Shown here: piece by piece, positions 1-7,076 of the stretch
Numbering within the stretch: the first letter of the stretch is position 1
Layout of the letters: the number at the start of each line of letters is the position of its first letter
NCBI GenBank assembly: GCA_965651595.1
Contig: CBFGTA010000017.1
Location: forward strand, 1 to 27,012
Direction of reading: 5' to 3'
Length of the DNA stretch: 27,012 nucleotides
Source: CBFGTA01 sp965651595
Lineage (GTDB): Bacteria > Actinomycetota > Actinomycetes > S36-B12 > UBA10799
Program-made: the position numbers and the translations under genes
The notes under the pieces: model-generated
What the model was told of the DNA's origin: nothing
The model's input: the letters and a program-made list of their open reading frames with translations, nothing else
Databases searched by the model: none

Positions 1-2246
1 TTGACCTCTTCCTTCTCGTGGATCAGCGTCAGTGGACTTCCACCGTCAAGCGTGTAGGTCGCGACGGTCGGTTCCACACACACGCGCAGGCACGAATCGC
101 GGAACATCAACGAAAACGTCATCCGGGTCATCGTCGGCGGCAGAGTGGGACGAAACGACAGATGGTCGTCCATCTGTCGCATGCCACCGAAACCCATGAC
201 CAGCCCAGTCCACGTGCCAGCCAGGGCCGCCAAGTGGATTCCGTCGCGGGTGTTCTCTTGCAAGTCTGTCAAGTCGATTGCTGCTGTCTCCATCAGATAG
301 TCGAGCGCGAGTTCCCGATGCCCGACTTCTGCAGCAATCACGGCCTGGGTGGCGGCCGACAACGATGAGTCTCGTACAGTGATCGCCTCGTAGTACGAGA
401 AGTTGCGGATTTTTTGCTCCCGCGAGAACCGCTCTGGACGCATATGCATGGCCAGAACCAAGTCGGCCTGTTTGACGACCTGTTTGCGGTACAAATCGAA
501 GTAGGGAAAGTTCAGGAGCAGCGGGTACTGCTTGACTTCGGTGTTGTCGAAGTCCCACACCTCGTGATGTGTGAAGCCTTCAGACTGCGGATGGACGCCG
601 AGTTCTTCGTCGTACGGGATCGCCATGGCGGCCGCTGCCTGAGCCCACAGTTCCCGTTCTTGCGGACTGACCGACAAGGCTGCTGCCTCAACCGGGTGAC
701 GGGCGGCCACGTGAGCGGCTACCCGCAGATTCTGCTCAGCCATCAGGTTCGTATAGATGTTGTTGTCAACAACTGCCGTGTATTCGTCCGGGCCGGTCAC
801 GCCGTCGATGCGAAATTCTGTCGGCGTCCGAAAATGACCCAGAGACATCCAGAGTCGGGCCGTTTCGACGAGGACTTCCAGGCCGACCGTTCTTTCGAAC
901 TCTGTATCGCCAGTGGCATCCACGTAGCGGATCAGCGCGTCGGCAACGTCGGCGTTGATGTGGAAGCCTGCCGTTCCGGCGGGCCAGTACGACGAACATT
1001 CGGCACCGGTGATGGTCCGCCAGGGGAACGACGCGCCAGCGAGCCCGAGTTGAGCCGCCCGCTCGCGGGCAGCCGGCAAGGTGGAATGCCGCCAACGCAA
1101 CGCATCCGCAGCGGCTTCCGGGCGGGTGTGAACCAAGATCGGCATGACGAAGACCTCGGAATCCCAGAATGCGTGCCCCTGGTAGCCCGGGCCGGTCAAC
1201 CCCTTCGCGGGGATAGCCCGGCCTTCGGCTCGAGCTGAAGACTGAAGAACATGGAACAGCGAGAAACGAACGGCCTGCTGCAAGTCGGCGTCGCCGTCGC
1301 ACTTTACGTCAGAGCGGCGCCAGAAGTCATCCAGGTAGCGAGCCTGCTCCTTCAACAAGCCCTTCCATCCGGAGTGGCGGGCCGAGACCAGTGCGGCATG
1401 CACTTGATCACGTAGCGCTGGTAGAGAACGTGTACTCGACCAGCCATAAGCCACATACTTGATGATCCGCACTGATTGGCCCGGTTCGAGCTGGGCCACG
1501 GTCGTCACGCGGCTGAAGTCTTCGGCGCCTTCAGTCTCGGTCAGGATGTTGTCGGGCCCGAACACTTCGTGGTGCATTCCGGCCGCAATCAACTGCCCGC
1601 TGCCGACCGTCGAATGCACCAGAGTCGCTCGGAGACCGTCGTTCTCGTGATCAAGTGGCTGCAGCCAATGGTCGTTGGGGCTGTGACTACGGGGATCACC
1701 GCTGGCGTGAGGCAGGCTTTCGTTGGCCACGAGTTCGGACTGTACGACGATTCTCATCGGAGAATCCACGGCCTTGACTTCGTACTCGATTCCGGCAATT
1801 GCTCGCTGAGTGAACGACACGATTCTGGTGGAAGTGATGTGCACCCGCTTGCCAGTGGGAGTGATCCACATGACCTCGCGTTCAAGCACGCCGTTCTTCA
1901 TGTCGAGCTTGCGCTGGTGCTTCTCCAGTAACCCGTAGCGCACGTCGAGCAACTCGTCGTCGACCATCAGCCGAATGATCTTGCCGTTGGTTACGTTGAC
2001 AACCGACTCACCGGCTTCGGGGTAGCCGTAGCCAGCTTCGGCGTACGGGAGGGCTTCGACCTCGTACACGCCGTTCAAGTAGGTTCCGGGCACCTCGTGG
2101 GGCTCCCCCTCTTCGAGGTTTCCGCGCCACCCGATGTGCCCATTGGACAATGCGAACATAGATTCGGTTTGGGCTAAGACCGACAGGTCCAAGGCCGATT
2201 CGCGGATCTCCCACTCGTGGCAGGGAAATAGCGGATGTTCGATCAT
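1..2246 (-). CDS. GH65 glycoside phosphorylase (maltose/trehalose/kojibiose type), 3' end cut by window
   Basis: The reading frame is open from the ATG at 2246 to the window edge (748 complete codons, no stop reached). The protein is a family 65 inverting phosphorylase: it splits an alpha-glucosyl disaccharide with phosphate into beta-glucose-1-phosphate and glucose in the cytoplasm. Seen: an N-terminal beta-sandwich region, then the (alpha/alpha)6 barrel with the motif GYQGHAFWDSE (W361, D362, E364), the VTGPDEY motif whose Glu488 is the expected general acid, and K592-Q593 of the phosphate-site region, then the beginning of the C-terminal sheet domain. The length fits a family norm of about 750-800. 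The ATG overlaps the TGA of the HAD gene (ATGA), so translation is probably coupled. The disaccharide substrate (maltose, trehalose, kojibiose or nigerose) cannot be told from the motifs. Confidence 0.93.
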   Translation of the reverse strand, partial: MIEHPLFPCHEWEIRESALDLSVLAQTESMFALSNGHIGWRGNLEEGEPHEVPGTYLNGVYEVEALPYAEAGYGYPEAGESVVNVTNGKIIRLMVDDELLDVRYGLLEKHQRKLDMKNGVLEREVMWITPTGKRVHITSTRIVSFTQRAIAGIEYEVKAVDSPMRIVVQSELVANESLPHASGDPRSHSPNDHWLQPLDHENDGLRATLVHSTVGSGQLIAAGMHHEVFGPDNILTETEGAEDFSRVTTVAQLEPGQSVRIIKYVAYGWSSTRSLPALRDQVHAALVSARHSGWKGLLKEQARYLDDFWRRSDVKCDGDADLQQAVRFSLFHVLQSSARAEGRAIPAKGLTGPGYQGHAFWDSEVFVMPILVHTRPEAAADALRWRHSTLPAARERAAQLGLAGASFPWRTITGAECSSYWPAGTAGFHINADVADALIRYVDATGDTEFERTVGLEVLVETARLWMSLGHFRTPTEFRIDGVTGPDEYTAVVDNNIYTNLMAEQNLRVAAHVAARHPVEAAALSVSPQERELWAQAAAAMAIPYDEELGVHPQSEGFTHHEVWDFDNTEVKQYPLLLNFPYFDLYRKQVVKQADLVLAMHMRPERFSREQKIRNFSYYEAITVRDSSLSAATQAVIAAEVGHRELALDYLMETAAIDLTDLQENTRDGIHLAALAGTWTGLVMGFGGMRQMDDHLSFRPTLPPTMTRMTFSLMFRDSCLRVCVEPTVATYTLDGGSPLTLIHEKEEV

Positions 2247-3007
2247 CTGGTGCCTCCCGCGCCACAGTTCAGAAGTCCTTCGGTCAGATACTCACCGAGG
2301 TCGCTAATAACGTCGTCGGCCCCCGCGGTGCGCAAAGATTCAGGATCCTCGAATCGATCTACACCCACCACCCAGCCAAAGTTCCCGGCCCGGGCCGCCG
2401 CTACACCTGCCTGAGCGTCTTCGAACACGGCCACCCGCTCGACGGGGGTGTCCAACAGTTCGGCGGCGTAAATGAAGGTGTCGGGGGCGGGCTTTCCTTC
2501 CAGACCTAGTTCGTGGGCGACAACGCCGTCAACCCGCACTGTGAAGTACTGCTCGGCTCCCGTCGAGATGAGTACTGCCTGGCAGTGCCGACTCCCGGAA
2601 ACTACTCCCAAGGGGACGTGGCAGGCGACGGCGGCCTTCAGAAAGGCCAGGGACCCCTCAAACAGCCCGGGGCCTCGAGCGGCGAGCAACTCGGAGTACA
2701 GGTCCGTCTTCTCTTGGGCCAGAGACTCGACGTCTTCCTCGCCTCGATCGGTCCGGGTCGGAAGAGTGATGCCGCGGGAGGTGACAAAGGAGCGCACCCC
2801 CTCATCACGAGGGCGTCCGTCCACATAGCTCCGGTAGTCGTCGACCGGATCAAACGGCGCCTGCTGGTTACCAGCCTCACGTCCGTACCGAACCAAGAAG
2901 GTGTCGAACACTTGCGTCCAAGCCTCTACATGCAGCGATGCAGTGTCGGTTACTACACCGTCGAGGTCGAGCAGAACGGCTTCGATGTCAGCAGGCATCT
3001 GGGGCAC
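2243..3007 (-). CDS. HAD-superfamily beta-phosphoglucomutase-like protein
   Basis: This 254-residue HAD hydrolase has all four motifs: DLDGV with nucleophile D14 and acid/base D16, VVSGS (S137/S139), GKPAPD (K172) and FEDAQAG (E196, D197). A helical cap lies between motifs I and II. Next to a GH65 gene the expected role is beta-phosphoglucomutase, converting beta-glucose-1-phosphate to glucose-6-phosphate. A sugar phosphatase is the alternative. The GTG at 3007 is preferred over the ATG at 2998 because TAGAGT lies exactly 6 nt upstream of it, the leaderless spacing used elsewhere in this window. The stop codon overlaps the GH65 start by four bases. A HAD-GH65 pairing (fused in mycobacterial Rv2006) supports a joint pathway. 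Confidence 0.88.
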   Translation of the reverse strand: MPQMPADIEAVLLDLDGVVTDTASLHVEAWTQVFDTFLVRYGREAGNQQAPFDPVDDYRSYVDGRPRDEGVRSFVTSRGITLPTRTDRGEEDVESLAQEKTDLYSELLAARGPGLFEGSLAFLKAAVACHVPLGVVSGSRHCQAVLISTGAEQYFTVRVDGVVAHELGLEGKPAPDTFIYAAELLDTPVERVAVFEDAQAGVAAARAGNFGWVVGVDRFEDPESLRTAGADDVISDLGEYLTEGLLNCGAGGTR

Positions 3008-3013
3008 GTTTCC

Positions 3014-3019
3014 ACTCTA
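3014..3019 (-). promoter_or_regulatory. Putative -10 element of a leaderless promoter for the HAD-GH65 pair
   Basis: TAGAGT on the minus strand is followed by 6 nt (GGAAAC) and then GTG at 3007. No Shine-Dalgarno is present. No convincing -35 is seen. It suggests the HAD-GH65 pair has its own promoter in addition to any readthrough from the GH15 gene. Confidence 0.45.
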
Positions 3020-3123
3020 AGCGACACTCGGGAAGCCACGGGCTGAACTACACCCGAGTGAACAGGCATGTGGTAAAGATCTCCCATCATCGGCCGCTGA
3101 GCGAGCACCGACGCATAATGCCT

Positions 3124-3139
3124 GGCTCACGCGTGAGCC
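3124..3139. terminator. 16-bp perfect palindrome just past the GH15 stop codon
   Basis: GGCTCACGCGTGAGCC is a perfect palindrome (6-bp stem, CGCG loop) starting two bases after the GH15 stop. It is not followed by a T-run on the minus strand. It may be a weak or rho-assisted terminator, or an operator for the HAD promoter about 100 bp downstream. Confidence 0.3.
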
Positions 3140-3140
3140 T

Positions 3141-5036
3141 TCAGTCTTTGCCCATCTTCAGGGACTTCAGGTGCAGCAAGTTGGACTTCTCTTGGTGGGG
3201 AGAATTGTCAAGGAGGTAGTCGAGCTTCACGGCCGCGCTGATAAGTGCCAAATGCGTGAAGGCCTGTGGATAGTTGCCGAGCTGCTCGCCGGTGGGCCCG
3301 ATTTCCTCCGAGTACATGCCCAGGTGATTGGCGTACGTCAACATCTGCTCGAACACCAAGCGGGCCTGGCTCACTTGTCCCGCCATGGCGAGAGCCTCCA
3401 CGTACCAGAACGTGCACAGCGAGAACGTTCCCTCACCGCCAGCGAGGCCATCCGGTGATGCCTCCGGGTTATAACGAAACACGAGGCTGTCTGACACGAT
3501 CTCTCGGCCCATCACCCTCAGCGTCGACAGCCATCGTTCGTCACGCGGGCTCAAGAACCCCACCTGCGGCATCTTGAGCAGTGCCGCGTCGACGACGTTG
3601 GTGTCATAGTGCTGGACGAATGCTCCGATCTCTGGGTGGAAGCCACGATGCATGATCTGCTGATAGATCTCGTCGCGGGTTCCCCTCCACTGGGAGATTG
3701 GCCCGGGCAACGCCCGGTCCTCAGCGATCCGGATCATACGATCGAACGCCACCCAGCACATGAGGCGGGAATAGACGAAGTCCTTGCGGCCGCCTCGGGT
3801 CTCCCAGATGCCCTCGTCGGGACGATCCCAGTTGTCGCCCAACCACTCCATGATGCGCACGATCTGCATCCACATGTCGTGCCCGACATGGCGTCCCCGC
3901 TGATGGAGCAGGAACACAGCATCGAGCGCCTCACCATAAATGTCTAGCTGCAGCTGATCCGAAGCCCCGTTGCCCAACCGCACCGGCCGGCTTCCCATGT
4001 AGCCCTCAAGATGGTCGAGTTCGGCCTCTTCCAGCTCGGACGAACCATCGATGCGATACATCAAACGCAGCGGCCCGTTCGGGCCGGGAGCACCCTGTTG
4101 GATGCAACTGGCCAACCACCGGAGGAACCCGACCGCCTCTTCGTTGTATCCGAGTTGCATGAGGGCGTGCACGGAGAATGATGCGTCTCGCACCCAGGTG
4201 AACCGGTAGTCCCAGTTGCGCTCGCCACCGACTTCTTCCGGCAACGATGTAGTGGGCGCGGCCACGATGGCGCCGGTAGGAGCGTACGTCAACAGCTTGA
4301 GGATCATGGCTGAGCGATTGACGGTCTCGCGCCAGCGCCCCACGTAAGTGCTCTGCGACAGCCAGTCACGCCAAAACGCCACAGTGCGTTCGAAGTGCTT
4401 ATTGAGCTTCTTCACCGACAGAGCACCCGCGGCCTGGTCTTCGCGCCCGGTCTGCAAGATGACTCCAGCCATTTCGCCGCTGTGCAGCGTGAAACGATTC
4501 TGGGCTGCACCGTTGGGCAGTTCCTTGCCCCGCGAGTGGTCCATCATGGCAGTCGTGTGCAGGCTGAGACTGATGCCTTTGCTCTTGAAGATTGCGTGGT
4601 GATCTTGCAGCGTGAGGTGGTGATCTGCCCGTCCATAGTCGAAGCGGGGAGCGCACTCCATCTCGAACTCGACGCTGCCTCGCACCACGCGGGCAACTCG
4701 AACAATCATGTGCTTGTCCGTGGCCTTGTGCGGCTTGTCGATCGGCATGAAGTCGATCACCTCACCGACACCATCACTAGTGAGGAATCGGGTGATCAGG
4801 ACGCACGTGTCGACGAGGTATAGCTGCTTCGTGACTGCCTGGGGATCAGTGGCCCGAAGCCGGAAGTACCCGCCGCGGTCGGCATCGAGCAACGAGGCGA
4901 ACACCGTCGGCGAATCAAAACGCGGGGAACAGAACCAATCGATGGTTCCATCGATGCTCACGAGGGCGGAAGTTTGTAGGTCGCCGATGAGTCCGTGGTC
5001 GGCGATAGGAGGATAGGCACTCGGTGTTGGGGTCAC
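3141..5036 (-). CDS. GH15 glucoamylase/trehalase-like glycoside hydrolase
   Basis: This 631-residue cytoplasmic protein of glycoside hydrolase family 15 has no signal peptide. It opens with the PIADHGLIGD..SIDGTIDWFC segment typical of bacterial members. It carries the barrel motif NWDYRFTWVRD (274-284) and, near the C terminus, GEGTF (E535, a candidate catalytic Glu) followed by FWYVEAL. Actinobacterial relatives include the mycobacterial trehalase Rv2402, so trehalose or short alpha-glucans are likely substrates. The GTG at 5036 is chosen because TATTGT lies 6 nt upstream. The longer frame from GTG 5075 would add 13 residues with no family support. It heads the minus-strand alpha-glucoside module 133 bp before the HAD gene. 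Confidence 0.9.
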   Translation of the reverse strand: MTPTPSAYPPIADHGLIGDLQTSALVSIDGTIDWFCSPRFDSPTVFASLLDADRGGYFRLRATDPQAVTKQLYLVDTCVLITRFLTSDGVGEVIDFMPIDKPHKATDKHMIVRVARVVRGSVEFEMECAPRFDYGRADHHLTLQDHHAIFKSKGISLSLHTTAMMDHSRGKELPNGAAQNRFTLHSGEMAGVILQTGREDQAAGALSVKKLNKHFERTVAFWRDWLSQSTYVGRWRETVNRSAMILKLLTYAPTGAIVAAPTTSLPEEVGGERNWDYRFTWVRDASFSVHALMQLGYNEEAVGFLRWLASCIQQGAPGPNGPLRLMYRIDGSSELEEAELDHLEGYMGSRPVRLGNGASDQLQLDIYGEALDAVFLLHQRGRHVGHDMWMQIVRIMEWLGDNWDRPDEGIWETRGGRKDFVYSRLMCWVAFDRMIRIAEDRALPGPISQWRGTRDEIYQQIMHRGFHPEIGAFVQHYDTNVVDAALLKMPQVGFLSPRDERWLSTLRVMGREIVSDSLVFRYNPEASPDGLAGGEGTFSLCTFWYVEALAMAGQVSQARLVFEQMLTYANHLGMYSEEIGPTGEQLGNYPQAFTHLALISAAVKLDYLLDNSPHQEKSNLLHLKSLKMGKD

Positions 5037-5042
5037 CCTTGG

Positions 5043-5048
5043 ACAATA
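5043..5048 (-). promoter_or_regulatory. Putative -10 element (leaderless) for the GH15 gene
   Basis: TATTGT, then CCAAGG, then GTG at 5036. The spacing is 6 nt. The -35 region is poor. This supports the shorter GH15 start. Confidence 0.42.
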
Positions 5049-5111
5049 GCGATCCGCAAGGGTGAACGCTCGCACACTCAGCCTGACGACACCCCGCGGC
5101 TGCGGTCTAGG

Positions 5112-5915
5112 TCACGATGCCGTCGACCACTCAACTTCCTCGCGTACCCCCGCTACCTGGACAAGCTGCTCGAACTTAGGTTTGACGCCCGCACCGCTGG
5201 ACTTGCGCCGGACTCGCCGCCCGATCCACGGTGCCAAGTGTTGCCCGGTCCACTCAAGGTCAGCTTTGAACTTGGCACCCCTGCCGACGGGATCTATCGG
5301 TGGCAACGGATCGTCCCAGCCCGGGTCTGGCTCGATTCCCAGGAAGTGTGCCGCTCCCCGTGCCGCCCGTTCGTGTCCGAGCGCGTTGAGGTGAAGCCGG
5401 TCTTCCGCCCACGCCCGCTCGTCGTAGAACACCCTGCCGGGAGCTAGGTCAACCAAGAAGCAGCCGTGCTGATCGGCCAGTTCGGACGTGATCTCGCTCA
5501 ACATACGGATCCGGCGAGCCAGCAAACCGATGGTCTTGGACCGGTGCGAAGAGTCACCGTAGGTGAACAACATGACGTCTGCTCCGGCCCGCTGCGCTCG
5601 AAGAATCCCATACTCGAGCATGACTCGTGCGGCCGACGCCTCCCACTGGGGCCGCATCGTGTCATTGACGCCCCCCTCCAGACACAGGAGGTCGGGCTGC
5701 AGCTCGAGGGCGGCCGGGAGCTGCTCGGTGAGGATCTCGGGTAGTCGCTTGCCTCTGATAGCAAAGTTGGCGTACGCCACATCGTGGTCGGATAACTCGT
5801 CGAGTCGGAAGGCGAATCGATCCGCCCAACCCAGATAGCGGGTGTCGAGGAAACGGTCATCGAGTCCCTCGACAAATGAATCTCCTACGGCGACAAATCG
5901 TCGATAGCCAGTCAC
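5112..5915 (-). CDS. SGNH/GDSL-family hydrolase
   Basis: This 267-residue SGNH-fold esterase/lipase-like hydrolase has block I VGDSF with nucleophile Ser13, block III GGVND with Asn84, and block V DRLHLNALGH with Asp172 and His175. There is no signal peptide, so a cytoplasmic role is likely; the substrate is unknown. The C-terminal 70 residues are basic (IGRRVRRKS). The GTG at 5915 is preceded by a near-perfect Shine-Dalgarno (GTAGGAGG) at 7-nt spacing, and the protein then begins directly at the beta-strand before GDSF. The same frame stays open to 6098, but that extension overlaps the divergent YihY start and has no RBS. The gene is divergent from YihY. Confidence 0.9.
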   Translation of the reverse strand: MTGYRRFVAVGDSFVEGLDDRFLDTRYLGWADRFAFRLDELSDHDVAYANFAIRGKRLPEILTEQLPAALELQPDLLCLEGGVNDTMRPQWEASAARVMLEYGILRAQRAGADVMLFTYGDSSHRSKTIGLLARRIRMLSEITSELADQHGCFLVDLAPGRVFYDERAWAEDRLHLNALGHERAARGAAHFLGIEPDPGWDDPLPPIDPVGRGAKFKADLEWTGQHLAPWIGRRVRRKSSGAGVKPKFEQLVQVAGVREEVEWSTAS

Positions 5916-6059
5916 CGCTGCACCTCCTACACATTCACAGCCCGAGAGCCACCGTAACTGCAAGTCCCTAACTCGCGCCACACTCAATAGTGTCGGACTG
6001 CTCACCTGTGCCGCCACTTCCAGGATCTGCGCCACTGTGCCGCGCTGCCGAGAACTCGT

Positions 6060-6065
6060 TAGGGT
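6060..6065 (+). promoter_or_regulatory. Putative -10 element (leaderless) for yihY-like gene
   Basis: TAGGGT is followed by 7 nt and ATG at 6073. AGGG could alternatively act as a weak Shine-Dalgarno, so this case is ambiguous. Confidence 0.4.
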
Positions 6066-6072
6066 GACTGCC

Positions 6073-7011
6073 ATGAACTCGTCCGAGGACGACCGCACGG
6101 GATTGCGCGCATCAACTGTTCAACGCGCCAAGGCCGTCGCCGGAACGAGCCAGCAGAAGTGGAGCCGGGTTCTGCAACAGTTCCCGCGGTTGGCGCGAAC
6201 AGTAACGATCGTGCGGGCCACTTTGTACGTCCAGAAGGAACAGCGAGTGAGCTTGGCGGCTGCTGGTGCTTCGTTCTGGTTGGTGCTGTCGGTCGTGCCA
6301 GCGCTCGGGGCAGCAGTGAGCCTGTTCGGGCTGGTGACCACCCCGACCGAAGGCCAAGAAATGGTCGAGCGGCTCGCCGAGATGGGGCCCGGGTCAGTCG
6401 GATCCGGAATAGGACCATTGTTGGCCGGGGCATCGGCGACGAGCGTCGGTGCCCTGTCAATTAGTTTCGCGCTCACCTTGGGGACTGCCATCTGGACAGT
6501 GTCCAGCGGAACCTACGCCCTAACCCGGAGTATCCAACTGGCCTACGGGATACCTCCCCGCAACTACTTGTTGGCCCGAGGGTGGGCGATCCTTGGCGCC
6601 CTCATCACCCTTGGATTCATCGTGGCCCTGGCGGTTGTTGTAACAGCACTGGGGCGCTGGAACCACGACATGCCGGTCTGGCTGCGCCTGATCACAGAGA
6701 TTCTCGTGGAACTTCCCGCCACGTTCCTGATCTTGACGCTCCTCCTCATGGCTGTCTACCGCTGGAGCATCCATGGGGTCGCTCGCGGCCGTGAACTCAT
6801 CCCGGGCGCCATCGCTGCCGCAGTGGGCCTGGCTGGCCTGTATATGGGCTTCACCTTGTACCTTGAACGGTTCAACCGCTTGCCTGACATCTACGGCGCC
6901 CTATCGTCGGTCATTATCCTGCAACTGCTGTTCTACTTCGCCGTGTACATCGTCATGATCGGAGCGATCCTCAACACCCAGCAAGCGCGCTGGAATGGGC
7001 GAGGGGGCTGA
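6073..7011 (+). CDS. YihY/virulence factor BrkB family integral membrane protein
   Basis: This 312-residue inner-membrane protein is of the YihY/BrkB (formerly ribonuclease BN-like) family. A short basic N-terminal tail is followed by about six hydrophobic segments. The family hallmarks are visible: QRVSLAAAGASFWLVLSVVPAL in the first membrane region, a central SSGTYALTRSIQLAYG segment, and the LYLERFNRLPDIYGALSSVIILQLLFY stretch near the end. Function is unsettled in the family; the old tRNA-processing assignment is not supported. The ATG at 6073 is chosen over GTG 6037 for the upstream TAGGGT and family length. The last codons form the left arm of a long terminator stem. Confidence 0.88.
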   Translation: MNSSEDDRTGLRASTVQRAKAVAGTSQQKWSRVLQQFPRLARTVTIVRATLYVQKEQRVSLAAAGASFWLVLSVVPALGAAVSLFGLVTTPTEGQEMVERLAEMGPGSVGSGIGPLLAGASATSVGALSISFALTLGTAIWTVSSGTYALTRSIQLAYGIPPRNYLLARGWAILGALITLGFIVALAVVVTALGRWNHDMPVWLRLITEILVELPATFLILTLLLMAVYRWSIHGVARGRELIPGAIAAAVGLAGLYMGFTLYLERFNRLPDIYGALSSVIILQLLFYFAVYIVMIGAILNTQQARWNGRGG

Positions 7012-7041
7012 CAGTAGATCCTGTCAGCCCCCTCGCCCATT
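6994..7041. terminator. Bidirectional terminator with a 21-bp perfect stem
   Basis: The arm 6994-7014 is perfectly complementary to 7021-7041, with a 6-nt loop (TAGATC). The stem is GC-rich in its centre and begins AATGGGCGAGG. It lies between the convergent YihY and chitinase genes and includes the YihY stop codon. There is no T-tract on either side, which is usual for actinobacterial hairpins. A stem this long and perfect is very unlikely by chance. Confidence 0.8.
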
Positions 7042-7076
7042 GTTGGAGAGCCTGTTACTGCAACTTCAGAGAGCGC

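Noticed and set aside
414..1238. 274-residue plus-strand open frame
   Set aside because: Antisense to the GH65 gene, whose conserved motifs lie in the minus strand; no recognisable domain and no start signals.
2513..3046. 177-residue plus-strand open frame
   Set aside because: Antisense to the HAD gene, which has all four HAD motifs.
5916..6098. N-terminal extension of the SGNH hydrolase to 6098
   Set aside because: A near-perfect Shine-Dalgarno precedes GTG 5915, and the extension would overlap the divergent YihY start with no family support.
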